Positions 15,431-22,722 of a stretch of 64,000 nucleotides of DNA are shown piece by piece. The notes beneath the pieces are model-generated. The model searched no databases. It was not told the DNA's origin and saw nothing but the letters and a program-made list of their open reading frames with translations. Position numbers and translations under genes: made by a program. Origin of the DNA: Amycolatopsis sp. DSM 110486 (GTDB lineage Bacteria > Actinomycetota > Actinomycetes > Mycobacteriales > Pseudonocardiaceae). The first letter of the stretch is position 1. The number at the start of each line of letters is the position of its first letter. The stretch covers positions 2,495,001 to 2,559,000 of the forward strand of contig NZ_CP080519.1 of assembly GCF_019468465.1 (NCBI RefSeq), given 5' to 3'.

Positions 15431-15864
15431 GTACATCCATCCAAGTTCCCGAACTCAAACCATGCCCGTTCTGCGACTACTTGCGTGGAGCACGACCTTT
15501 CACCATCCTCACTAGGACGGCGCTAACAGCTACCCTGGTGACGAGAGAACAACGCGGCTTAGGTCATCTGCTAGTTATCCCTATTGAACATCGACAGACT
15601 CTTCTCGACATCAGATCGGACGAGGCTTCAGCCATAATGGCATCAGTTATCACTGCCGCACGAGCGATAACCGGCGCCTACCAGGCCGAAGGCATCGCCA
15701 TATGGCAGAACAACGGAGTTCCCGCCCATCAGGCGATCCCACATGTCCACTTTCACATCGCAGGCACACTTCCCGATGGCGGCACGGAATGGGATGACGT
15801 CGAAGAGGCATCTCTTGCCGAGACAGAGGTAATCGCAGAAAAACTGCGACACTTCATGCAATAG
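15427..15864 (+). CDS. HIT-family nucleotide hydrolase coupled to the Thoeris pair
   Basis: A 145-aa histidine-triad protein. It opens with KPCPFCDYL, a CxxC seen in zinc-binding HIT proteins, and carries the catalytic triad HVHFH at residues 106-110 preceded by QNNGVPAHQAIPHVHF. HIT enzymes split nucleoside phosphoramidates, dinucleoside polyphosphates or AMP adducts at the alpha phosphate. The ATGA overlap with the macro gene and the shared low GC place it in the same transcript. It is not a standard Thoeris component. It might remove or modify the ADP-ribose signal; this is inference. No further gene follows in this direction for 490 bp. Confidence 0.85.
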   Translation: MSTSIQVPELKPCPFCDYLRGARPFTILTRTALTATLVTREQRGLGHLLVIPIEHRQTLLDIRSDEASAIMASVITAARAITGAYQAEGIAIWQNNGVPAHQAIPHVHFHIAGTLPDGGTEWDDVEEASLAETEVIAEKLRHFMQ

Positions 15865-15872
15865 TTCGTCAT

Positions 15873-16184
15873 TCATTTGCCAATGATCAATTTCGATCGC
15901 TTCGCAGCTTTGACGAAACTAATCCGCCGCCGGGAATCTTGAATCAAAAAGGCAGCATCTCCGCCGCCCTGTCCGCGCGGCTCGTGGTGCTCGACCTCGC
16001 GCCGATGCACCTCGACGTACCCGAGCACCTCCCCCTTTATGGCCAGCTCGATCCGCCCGACTCGACCGGTGCCGTCGGCCGCCGCAGCGTCAGCTGCACC
16101 GGGAACGTGCGTGTATTTCCGCCGCCGCGCCCGTGAGGTTCCGGGCAGGCCCTCCCGCTCCGCCACATCAACAATATCGAACAT
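15873..16184 (-). CDS. Possible small hypothetical protein
   Basis: A 103-codon reverse frame with moderately host-like third positions, reading VAEREGLPGTSRARRRKYTHVPG ... GRVGRIELAIKGEVLGYVEVHR. It would start at ATG 16184 inside an SOS-box-like sequence. Another reverse frame in the same DNA is also open, so coding status is doubtful. If not coding, 15865-16353 is an intergenic divide between the cargo zone and the regulator. Confidence 0.3.
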   Translation of the reverse strand: MFDIVDVAEREGLPGTSRARRRKYTHVPGAADAAAADGTGRVGRIELAIKGEVLGYVEVHRREVEHHEPRGQGGGDAAFLIQDSRRRISFVKAAKRSKLIIGK

Positions 16185-16192
16185 ATGATCGA
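16177..16192. promoter_or_regulatory. SOS-box-like site
   Basis: TCGAACATATGATCGA differs from the actinobacterial LexA consensus TCGAACNNNNGTTCGA at one base. It lies in an AT-rich stretch about 160 bp before the XRE-Nudix regulator and could link element control to DNA damage. A single mismatched site is weak evidence. Confidence 0.3.
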
Positions 16193-16310
16193 ATATAAGC
16201 ACTGGCCGGGCGGGTTAAACACCCGCTGAGCAGCCTTCAGGCCACCCGCCCGTGCTTGGTGTTCGTTGACGCCGACGAGCCCTCCCCGCAAGTTACAGGG
16301 GAAGTGGCAC

Positions 16311-16320
16311 AGTAAGTACA
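16311..16320 (+). promoter_or_regulatory. 10-bp motif shared with the GntR operator region
   Basis: AGTAAGTACA here is identical to 19476-19485, beside the palindrome upstream of the replication/transfer block. It lies 34 bp before the XRE-Nudix start. The shared motif suggests that one repressor, probably the element's GntR protein, acts at both promoters. Confidence 0.4.
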
Positions 16321-16353
16321 AGGCGAACCACGGAGCGGATGCGAGGAGACAGC

Positions 16354-17820
16354 GTGACCGACACTGCGCGAATTGGAGGATGGCTTCACGTGGCACAGTC
16401 TGTCGCGACTCCGCCTGATGGCTCCGATGCCGGCGAGGTGATCCGCTGGTACCGGCAGCAACACAACCTCACTCAGCAGGAAGCCGCTGACCTGCTGAGT
16501 ACTACGCAGTCGTGGGTGTCCAAGGTCGAGAAGAGCAAGCTCGTTCCTGGCGTCGCCGAGCTGCGGTTGATCGCCAGCAAGCTGCACATTCCGCCGGAGC
16601 GCTTGGGTGTCCTACCCGACCGCTCGGCTGACGCCATCCCCAAGCCCGGACAGGTCAGCGAGGCCGGCGCGCCGCACGAGAGCCAAGAGCAATGGAAGTT
16701 CGTGCGACAAGAGTTGAATGCCAACCGTGCTGTGCTCGGTGACCTCGCCTCCGAGCTGTACCCCAAATCGCACGTCATCGCCGGCACGACCGTCCTCACA
16801 CAGCCCGCTTGGCTGCCCTCCAGCCCGGTTGAGCTGACGGACGTGAAGTTGAACTGGCTCGCCGACTCGCCACCCAAGCCATCCATCACAGGCGGCATGG
16901 AGCAGACCAAGGGCGTTCGGCCGCTCGCCGCGGACGGTGAGCAGTTCAGGCTCTACTCTCGAGCCCTTCGAGACCTCGCACGGCCCAAGCTGTTGGACAA
17001 CCGGGTCAGCTATCGCCTTCTCGACGTCGACTGGACGGGCGATCGAGGTCGATTCGGCTTCAACTACACGACCTATTTTGACGTGCTCGACGTGTGTGAA
17101 CCGGCGGCGCACGAGTTTGCCGACGCCTGGCTTCGTGCGGGACGGAAGCGGCCCAGCCTTGCCCACCTACCGTTGCGCCGGCATATCGAGGACCCGTTCG
17201 ACCTGCTGGCACGCCCGATGCTGCCCAGCATCAACACTCTGACCATCCGGCGCGACCCGATCGACGGGCACCGGATGTTCCTTCACCGCCGTGACGCCAA
17301 GGCCACGGCGGTCGCAGGTGGCATGTTTCACGTCATCCCCGCCGGCGTGTTCCAGCCGGCCGCCTTGGCGCCTGCGCACCAGTCGAACGACTTCTCGATG
17401 TGGCGCAACATCCAGCGCGAGTACTCCGAGGAATTCCTCGGCAACCCCGAGCACGATGGCAACTCTCTTGACCCGATCGACTACGACCAGGACGAACCGT
17501 TCCGCTCGTTCGCCGCTGCTCGCGCAGCCGGCGACTTCCGGGTCTTCGCCTGCGCAGTGGTGCTTGAACCGCTGACCCTTTGGGTGGAATTGCTGACCGT
17601 CGCCGTCATCGACGGCCCGGTGTTTGACCGGCTCTTCGCCAACATGGTCGCGGTCAACGAGGAAGGCGCTGTCGTCAGCACCGACGCGGCTCAGCCGACG
17701 GTCGGCATTCCCTTCAACACCGAAGCCCGGGAGCGGCTGAAGTCCGAACCGCTTTCGCCGATCTCGCGCGCTTGTATCGAGCTGGCCTGGCAGCACCGAA
17801 ACACGTTGCTGGCAAGCTGA
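16354..17820 (+). CDS. XRE-family regulator with C-terminal Nudix-like domain
   Basis: About 488 aa. Residues 28-85 form a Cro/CI helix-turn-helix (VIRWYRQQHNLTQQEAADLLSTTQSWVSKVEKSK). A middle region of unknown fold follows. Residues 300-365 (HRMFLHRRDAKATAVAGGMFHVIPAGVFQPA ... REYSEEFLG) resemble a Nudix core with a degenerate box in which REYSEE matches REUxEE. GTG 16354 is chosen for GAGGAGA 7 bp upstream. Such fused proteins recur on AICEs next to an epimerase, as here. It probably controls excision or transfer, perhaps in response to a nucleotide ligand; that is inference. Confidence 0.7.
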   Translation: MTDTARIGGWLHVAQSVATPPDGSDAGEVIRWYRQQHNLTQQEAADLLSTTQSWVSKVEKSKLVPGVAELRLIASKLHIPPERLGVLPDRSADAIPKPGQVSEAGAPHESQEQWKFVRQELNANRAVLGDLASELYPKSHVIAGTTVLTQPAWLPSSPVELTDVKLNWLADSPPKPSITGGMEQTKGVRPLAADGEQFRLYSRALRDLARPKLLDNRVSYRLLDVDWTGDRGRFGFNYTTYFDVLDVCEPAAHEFADAWLRAGRKRPSLAHLPLRRHIEDPFDLLARPMLPSINTLTIRRDPIDGHRMFLHRRDAKATAVAGGMFHVIPAGVFQPAALAPAHQSNDFSMWRNIQREYSEEFLGNPEHDGNSLDPIDYDQDEPFRSFAAARAAGDFRVFACAVVLEPLTLWVELLTVAVIDGPVFDRLFANMVAVNEEGAVVSTDAAQPTVGIPFNTEARERLKSEPLSPISRACIELAWQHRNTLLAS

Positions 17821-17824
17821 ACAC

Positions 17825-18763
17825 GTGCGCGTTCTCGTCACCGGCGCGGCCGGGTTCCTCGGACACGCCGTCGTCGCTGCCCTCGCCTACCGGGGGCACG
17901 AACCGGTGGCCTTCGTGCGCGACGCATCCACGGCGCCACGACAGGCAGCGGCGACGGCAGTCGGGAGCCTTGAGGACCCGGCAAGCCTCAGAGCCGCGGT
18001 CCACGGCGTCGACGGCGTGTGCCACCTCGCGGCCCGCGCGCGAGTGCGCGAGTCCCTAACCGATCCCGTGAGCTACTGGCGCACGAACGTCGGCGGCACG
18101 CTCAATTTGCTGGACGCTCTCACGGACCGAGAAACGCCGGCAAGTCTCGTCCTGGCGTCCACGGCGGCCGTCTACGGCACTCCAGAGACTCAGCCCATCA
18201 ACGAGGATGCACCGATCGCTCCGACGAACCCGTACGGAGCGACCAAGGCGGCGGCCGACCTCGCAGCGGCAAACGTCGCGGCGACGGGACAGCTTGGAGC
18301 GATCAGCCTTCGCGCCTTCAACATCGCTGGCGCCGTTGACGGCTGCCACGATCGTGACCTCACCCGCTTGATCCCCAAGGTGCTCGCGGTCCAGGCCGGC
18401 CTCGCTGGTGAGTTGGGCCTCAACGGCGACGGGACGGCAGTCCGCGACTTCGTGCACGTGGCGGACATGGCCCACGCGTTCGTTCTCGCCGTCGAGGCAT
18501 GCACCGCCGGCGAGTGGCGCGCCTACAACGTCGGCAGCGGCCGGGAGACGTCGATCAACGACGTTCTCACCGCGGCCGAGCAGGTCACCGGACGCCCCGT
18601 CCGGACCAAGCGGAATCCGCCAGCGAACGAACCGCGGGTGCTGCTCGCGGACAGTCGGCGCATCCGCGACGAGTTGGGTTGGCAAGCCTTGAACTCAGAT
18701 TTGTTGCGGATTCTTTCGGATGGCTGGAACGCTCTGACCAGCACGTATGCCGCCCCGGAATAG
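17825..18763 (+). CDS. NAD-dependent sugar-nucleotide epimerase/dehydratase (SDR)
   Basis: A 312-aa extended SDR protein. The NAD loop TGAAGFLG is at residues 7-14, STAAVYG carries the catalytic Ser, and NPYGATKAAAD has the YxxxK pair. RDFVHVADMA is typical of UDP-glucose 4-epimerase-like enzymes. GTG 17825 follows the regulator stop by 4 bp, so the two form an operon. An epimerase in an AICE control region is unexpected metabolically; it may modify surface sugars in a transfer or exclusion role, or act on the regulator's ligand, both speculative. Confidence 0.75.
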   Translation: MRVLVTGAAGFLGHAVVAALAYRGHEPVAFVRDASTAPRQAAATAVGSLEDPASLRAAVHGVDGVCHLAARARVRESLTDPVSYWRTNVGGTLNLLDALTDRETPASLVLASTAAVYGTPETQPINEDAPIAPTNPYGATKAAADLAAANVAATGQLGAISLRAFNIAGAVDGCHDRDLTRLIPKVLAVQAGLAGELGLNGDGTAVRDFVHVADMAHAFVLAVEACTAGEWRAYNVGSGRETSINDVLTAAEQVTGRPVRTKRNPPANEPRVLLADSRRIRDELGWQALNSDLLRILSDGWNALTSTYAAPE

Positions 18764-18871
18764 TCCTTTACGGAATAGCGTGGACGCGACTGTAGATCGC
18801 CTACCAACGCAGCCATCTTTGCGGTGTTCTTAATGCATCACAGCGAACAAGAACACCGAGGAGAGATAGAG

Positions 18872-19072
18872 ATGGCTAAGAACCCCTTCAGCCTCAAGAC
18901 CGGCGGCGGGATCCTCAAGAAGGTGGCCGGGGTGGTGATCGTCCTCGCCGCACTCGCCCTGGTGATCAACCACCCGCACGACGCGGCAGGCATGGTCACC
19001 TCCGCCACCGACAAGGGCGGCGGCATCATCGACAGCGTCGCGAAGTTCTTCCGAGACTTGAGCAATGGCTAG
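18872..19072 (+). CDS. Small membrane protein
   Basis: A 66-aa protein with one hydrophobic helix (VAGVVIVLAALALVIN, residues 17-32), a basic N-terminus (KNPFSLKTGGGILKK) and a hydrophilic, Gly-rich tail. GAGGAGAG precedes ATG 18872. No family is recognised. Its stop shares the CTAG palindrome with the stop of the convergent GntR gene, so the two overlap by 4 bp. A 108-bp gap separates it from the epimerase gene. Confidence 0.65.
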   Translation: MAKNPFSLKTGGGILKKVAGVVIVLAALALVINHPHDAAGMVTSATDKGGGIIDSVAKFFRDLSNG

Positions 19073-19419
19073 CTGCGCGCCGCCCTGAGGTCATCGACGG
19101 ACTTTCGGAGCGAGGCTACCTCGGCCTGTAGGTCTTTGACCTGCGCGGACAGCTCGGGCAAAGACGGCGCTGGCTCCACGGTGTCCGGGATGGAAGCAGC
19201 CACGAACGTGCCGACCGGCGCACGCGAGTTGACCCAGCCGCGCTCGCGCAGCAGTCCTAGAGCCTTTTGTAGCGTTGCGATCGCGACCTCGTACCGCTCG
19301 GCCAGGTCTCGCTGATTCGGCAGCTTCGCCCCCAACGCGTAGGTGCCGGATCGGATCTCCTCGGCGATCTTCTCGGCTACCTGCTCGAACGGCGCCTGAA
19401 GTCGGGGTTCTGCCTCCAT
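19069..19419 (-). CDS. GntR-family repressor (short, KorSA-like)
   Basis: A 116-aa protein. Residues 8-72 are the GntR winged helix-turn-helix (FEQVAEKIAEEIRSGTYALGAKLPNQRDLAERYEVAIATLQKALGLL). A short coiled coil (LSAQVKDLQAEVASLRKSVDDL) replaces the usual effector domain and would mediate dimerisation. In the AICE pSAM2 a GntR protein, KorSA, represses transfer and replication genes. This gene is divergent from the main block with a palindromic operator in between, so autoregulation and repression of that block are expected. Confidence 0.85.
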   Translation of the reverse strand: MEAEPRLQAPFEQVAEKIAEEIRSGTYALGAKLPNQRDLAERYEVAIATLQKALGLLRERGWVNSRAPVGTFVAASIPDTVEPAPSLPELSAQVKDLQAEVASLRKSVDDLRAARS

Positions 19420-19475
19420 AGCCGCCCATATTAGCGAGACAAACCACCATGGCCTAGTTCACTCGAACGGCCGAT

Positions 19476-19502
19476 AGTAAGTACAGACTAGTACGTACTA
19501 GT
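19476..19502. promoter_or_regulatory. Palindromic operator between gntR and the main block
   Basis: ACTAGTACGTACTAGT (19487-19502) is a perfect 16-bp palindrome, directly preceded by AGTAAGTACA (19476), a related sequence. The pair lies 33 bp before ATG 19535 and 57 bp upstream of gntR. It is the obvious candidate site for the GntR repressor. Confidence 0.65.
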
Positions 19503-19534
19503 TTGTAATGACTGACGATGAACGGAGACGAACA

Positions 19535-19837
19535 ATGAGGAACGCACACCAGACCCGCCGCCAGGCCGAGATGGCCGCGGCTGACCTGGACTTCGACTAC
19601 TTCGAGGACACGATCGGAGTGGCCGGCGACAGGCTCGCGGTGGACACCCTCGACGGCGTGACCGAGCTGGCCGACCTGTTCGCGGAGATCGCGGAAATCG
19701 ACGCGGCGCTGGCCGAGCTGGATGGCCCGGTGGCGCCGGTAGTGCCGCTGTTCGAGCAGAACGTGATCGTCGGCGGCAAGGTCGCCCAGGGCAAGACCGC
19801 CGCGATGCTCGCCCTGCTCTTCGGTGAGGTGGCGTGA
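19535..19837 (+). CDS. Small protein with a C-terminal Walker A motif
   Basis: A 100-aa acidic protein with a helical N-terminal part (ELADLFAEIAEIDAALAELDGP) and, near the end, NVIVGGKVAQGKTAAMLALLFG, which contains a full GxxxxGKT P-loop. The protein stops 12 residues later, so no Walker B is present. This looks like the start of an ATPase domain cut short; it resembles the P-loop of the element's own TraB (GGRPGQGKS). ATG 19535 has GGAGACG upstream. First gene of the block under the palindromic operator. Confidence 0.6.
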   Translation: MRNAHQTRRQAEMAAADLDFDYFEDTIGVAGDRLAVDTLDGVTELADLFAEIAEIDAALAELDGPVAPVVPLFEQNVIVGGKVAQGKTAAMLALLFGEVA

Positions 19838-20073
19838 TGGCTGACCGCCTGTTCCTCCCGGCCCAGTTCTCCCCGCTGGCAGCCACGATGCCGCCCGCGT
19901 CGGCAGCTCCGGCCACCCGGTGGGAATGGCTGGACCGCACACACAACGACTTGCGCCGGCTGTTCAGTGGCCCGCACGGGCTGGTGGCGATGCGGCTCGC
20001 CAAGGTGATCGGCCAGGCCCGCGGCGCCGCGCTCGACGAGATCAAGACCAGCACCAGCGCTTCGGCCGCCTGA
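19837..20073 (+). CDS. Hypothetical protein (78 aa)
   Basis: Overlaps the preceding stop as TGATG, with GTG 19834 as an alternative start. Contains the segment WEWLDRTHNDLRRLFSGPHGLVAMRLAKVIGQARG, probably two helices, with low-complexity Ala/Ser/Pro ends. The family is not recognised. The tight coupling suggests it is a partner of the P-loop protein. Confidence 0.55.
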   Translation: MADRLFLPAQFSPLAATMPPASAAPATRWEWLDRTHNDLRRLFSGPHGLVAMRLAKVIGQARGAALDEIKTSTSASAA

Positions 20074-20176
20074 GGCCTTCCGCGCACCTCGTTTGCGCAC
20101 TTTTCCGCAATTTCCGAATTCCCGCACGGGGGCCGCCATGCCTTCTGCCGGTTCGGCCCGCTCGAAAGGACCGCTC

Positions 20177-20875
20177 ATGACCAGCACCCTGACCGCCGCG
20201 ATCTCGGGCCGCTTCCGCGACCTGGCGGACACCCTGACCCGCAACGCCACGATCCTGGCCACCGCCGGGCTGCCGGACACCGTCGTGTCGGTCCGGGCGG
20301 AGGTCTACCGCGACGTCGCGGCCCAGCTGCACCTGCTGGCCGAGGCCGAGAGCGGCGAGGGCAATCCGCTCGTCGTGGTGCAGACCGACACCGACGCCGC
20401 GATCGCGGTGGCCCGCCGCCTGGAGCAGCTGGCCGGCCAGCTGACCCGCAACGCCCGCCTGCTCACGACCCGCACCACCGACCCGGTGATGCACCGCCGC
20501 GCCCGGGTCTACCGCGACGTGGCCGCCACGGCCCGCCTGTGGGCCGAGGACGAAGCCGCCCACGCTGCGGCCCGCACGCGGCACACCAGCCGGCCGCCGC
20601 TCTCGACCGTGCTGGCGGGACCAAATCCGCTCACCGAGCAGGCCGCCACCCGGGCGCCGCGAGTGCGGCCGGCCTTCCTGGACGCCCTGGTCGACGCGAT
20701 CGCCACGCGGCGGCGCCAGGGCTGGTCGGTGGCGCGGCTGACGCTGTGGCTGCGCACCACTCTGCGGGACCCGCAGACCGACGCGATCCACCCCTGTGCC
20801 GAGCGCAGTTTCGTCTCCTACGTCGCTGAGCTGCTCACCCAGACCCCCGCGGGCCGTGACCTGCGGGCTGCCTGA
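20177..20875 (+). CDS. Hypothetical helical protein (232 aa)
   Basis: ATG 20177 follows a GAAAGGA ribosome site. The protein contains an internal duplication: RFRDLADTLTRNATILATAG...VYRDVAAQLHLLAEAE and RLEQLAGQLTRNARLL...VYRDVAATARLWAEDE align well, indicating two tandem helical repeats of about 75 residues. The C-terminal 80 residues (FLDALVDAIATRRRQGWSVARLTLWLRTTL) form a separate helical part. No family recognised; probably an AICE-specific protein. Confidence 0.65.
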   Translation: MTSTLTAAISGRFRDLADTLTRNATILATAGLPDTVVSVRAEVYRDVAAQLHLLAEAESGEGNPLVVVQTDTDAAIAVARRLEQLAGQLTRNARLLTTRTTDPVMHRRARVYRDVAATARLWAEDEAAHAAARTRHTSRPPLSTVLAGPNPLTEQAATRAPRVRPAFLDALVDAIATRRRQGWSVARLTLWLRTTLRDPQTDAIHPCAERSFVSYVAELLTQTPAGRDLRAA

Positions 20876-20910
20876 ACCACCCCTGAAAACCCCTCCCGAA
20901 AGGATTTTCG

Positions 20911-21441
20911 ATGTCGCTGATCGGTTCGATGACCGCGAAGCTCGCCGCCCGTCTCGACGACCGGGCCCCGGTGTTCTACGCCGCCGACATGGCCGCCTTC
21001 ACCCAGCGGGACGGGGTCTGGCACGTGCTGGTGATCCAGCGCGGCTGGAACCCGAACAAGGGCAAGCTCGCCCTGCCCGGCGGGCACGTCGACCGCGACG
21101 AAACGTCCCGTGACGCGGCGGCGCGGGAGCTGGCCGAGGAAACCGGGATCCAGGTGCCGGAGGGTTCGTTCGTCGCCCAGGTCGGGGTGTTCGACGAACC
21201 GGGCCGCGACGCTCGCGGCCGGTACGTGTCGGTGGCCTACGGCGTGATCCTGAACGACGCCCCGGACCCCGTCGCCGCCGACGATGCCGCCGCGGCCGAG
21301 TGGATGCCGCTCCACATGGCCACCCGCGTCGCCGACAAGGGCGGCTTCGCGTTCGACCACCACCGCATCCTCGCCCGGGCGGTCCGCCTTTACCGCGAGC
21401 TGGAGCCGTCTTGGCCGCACGCCGACGAAGACGCCCGCTGA
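20911..21441 (+). CDS. Nudix hydrolase (Pif-like candidate)
   Basis: A 176-aa Nudix protein. The Nudix box GGHVDRDETSRDAAARELAEETGIQV fits Gx5Ex7REUxEExGU with all acidic residues present, so it should hydrolyse a nucleoside diphosphate derivative. In pSAM2 the Nudix protein Pif blocks redundant transfer between donor cells, so an immunity role is one possibility and simple nucleotide clearing another. It sits in the rightward block with GAAAGGA before ATG 20911. Confidence 0.85.
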   Translation: MSLIGSMTAKLAARLDDRAPVFYAADMAAFTQRDGVWHVLVIQRGWNPNKGKLALPGGHVDRDETSRDAAARELAEETGIQVPEGSFVAQVGVFDEPGRDARGRYVSVAYGVILNDAPDPVAADDAAAAEWMPLHMATRVADKGGFAFDHHRILARAVRLYRELEPSWPHADEDAR

Positions 21442-21482
21442 ACCCCGATCCCCAGCACCCACACCGAAAGGACCACCACCCG

Positions 21483-21686
21483 ATGAACGCGACCCTGATC
21501 ACCCAGGCCAGCCGCAAGCTCGGATGCCGCGAGCTGCTCGCCGAAGCCGTCGTGCTGGCCGTGATCGACAAGAGCGACGCCGGCGAGACCGTCCCGGCCA
21601 TCGTCGACTGGCTCGACTACACGCTCGGCGCGACCAACCCGGCCGCGAACCCCGAGTTCGTCGAGTGGGTGATCACGAACAAGTAG
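21483..21686 (+). CDS. Hypothetical protein (67 aa)
   Basis: ATG 21483 preceded by GAAAGGA. Helical, with the segment RELLAEAVVLAVIDKSDAGETVPAIVDWLDYTLG. No motif that I recognise. Position between the Nudix and later small genes suggests co-transcription. Confidence 0.55.
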   Translation: MNATLITQASRKLGCRELLAEAVVLAVIDKSDAGETVPAIVDWLDYTLGATNPAANPEFVEWVITNK

Positions 21687-21745
21687 CCCGCCACCCCGAC
21701 CCCGCAGGTACGTCCCCACCGTCCACACAGGAGAGAGGAACCCGC

Positions 21746-21895
21746 ATGGCCAAGAAGGACCACAAGGTCACGATCTCGCGAGTCGGCCGTCCGAAGGAAA
21801 CCCGGATGGTCACCGAGCAGGAAGCGAACACCCTGGAGACGCTGCCGTTCCGCGACCCGAAGGTCATCTCCGTCACGGTCACTCCCCCACGCTGA
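21746..21895 (+). CDS. Hypothetical small basic protein (49 aa)
   Basis: ATG 21746 follows GGAGAGAGGAA. The sequence MAKKDHKVTISRVGRPKET has Lys/Arg-rich strands and ends in KVISVTVTPPR. It resembles small phage/AICE proteins of unknown role. Good ribosome site and host-like codon use support it. Confidence 0.5.
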   Translation: MAKKDHKVTISRVGRPKETRMVTEQEANTLETLPFRDPKVISVTVTPPR

Positions 21896-21896
21896 G

Positions 21897-21950
21897 CTCG
21901 CCCCGCCCGGCGGCCTATTCCGCCAAGAACACTCCGCCGGGCCGGGGTGA
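21897..21950. terminator. Intra-block hairpin 1 (CACCCCGGCC type)
   Basis: An imperfect GC-rich inverted repeat (CGCCCCGCCCGGCGG with CCGCCGGGCCGGGGTGA) follows the 49-aa gene. No T-run follows. It is one of four related hairpins in the element with CACCCCGGCC arms. Confidence 0.4.
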
Positions 21951-21990
21951 CCCCCCTGCCATCACACGAATGCAGAACAGGAGAACCGTC

Positions 21991-22215
21991 TTGGTACGCA
22001 AGATCGTCCAAACCAAAATCGCCCAGCTGAAAGACGAGTGGGCCGCCTCCGGCGCCGAGGCCGACGCGCTGGTGCGCGACATGAAGAACTGGACCGGTAC
22101 CGGTGTGTGGGTCTGGGGCGAGGACGCCCTGCCGTGCATGGTCAAGGGCTGCATCCGCGCCCCGAAACGCGACGGTCACTGCCGCAAGCACGTCAGGGAG
22201 GCGGCGGGATGCTGA
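21991..22215 (+). CDS. Small putative zinc-binding protein (74 aa)
   Basis: TTG 21991 is preferred because AGGAGA lies 7 bp upstream; ATG 21970 would add seven residues. An N-terminal helix (VQTKIAQLKDEWAASGAEADALV) is followed by LPCMVKGCIRAPKRDGHCRKH, whose Cys/His spacing suggests a zinc knuckle. The stop overlaps the SsgA-like gene start by 7 bp. Confidence 0.55.
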   Translation: MVRKIVQTKIAQLKDEWAASGAEADALVRDMKNWTGTGVWVWGEDALPCMVKGCIRAPKRDGHCRKHVREAAGC

Positions 22216-22613
22216 ACGTGTTCATGACCGCCCACCTGCTCGACCCCGTCAACCGGTGCGTGGTCGGGCCTGAGCTGCGGGTGTGTTTCCGCTACGACCC
22301 GGCCGACCCGTACGCGGTGCAGCTGAACGTCACCGACTCCGGCGGCCGGCGGATCCGGTGGCTGTTCAGCCGCGGCCTGCTCGCCGACGGCCTCGCCGGC
22401 GGCGCCGGTCACGGCGACGTCCGGATCACCGCCTTCGCCGACACCGTCGAGATCGTCCTGTCCTCCCCGGACGGCATGGCACGGCTGGAGTTCTCCCGTG
22501 CTGACCTCGAACGCGGCCTCGACGAGACCGAAACCCTCGTGCCCACCGGCACCGAAGCCGCCGCGTTCGACTGGGACCACGAGATCGCTCTGCTCGGCCG
22601 GGACGCCGCCTGA
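22209..22613 (+). CDS. SsgA-like sporulation/cell-division protein (SALP)
   Basis: A 134-aa protein of the SsgA family, which localises septum and peptidoglycan machinery in sporulating actinomycetes. Diagnostic segments: LRVCFRYDPADPYAVQLNV, then IRWLFSRGLLADGL, GHGDVRI, VEIVLSSPDGMARLEFSRADLERGLDETETLVPTGTE. These follow the family order (strand, P-DPYAV, W-FARDLL, GDV, LSSP-G, L..FL..T...VP.G.E). On a mobile element it could tune septation of the host hypha to transfer. ATG 22209 overlaps the previous gene; ATG 22224 is a second candidate start. Confidence 0.85.
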   Translation: MLNVFMTAHLLDPVNRCVVGPELRVCFRYDPADPYAVQLNVTDSGGRRIRWLFSRGLLADGLAGGAGHGDVRITAFADTVEIVLSSPDGMARLEFSRADLERGLDETETLVPTGTEAAAFDWDHEIALLGRDAA

Positions 22614-22722
22614 CCCATCCCCACCCCAGGACTGCCGGGGCGATCCCGCCGACCTCGACGTCCGGGGTCGTCCCGGTGCACCGCCAGCAAGCCCGTCAAC
22701 CACAACGAAGGGACATGCACCG

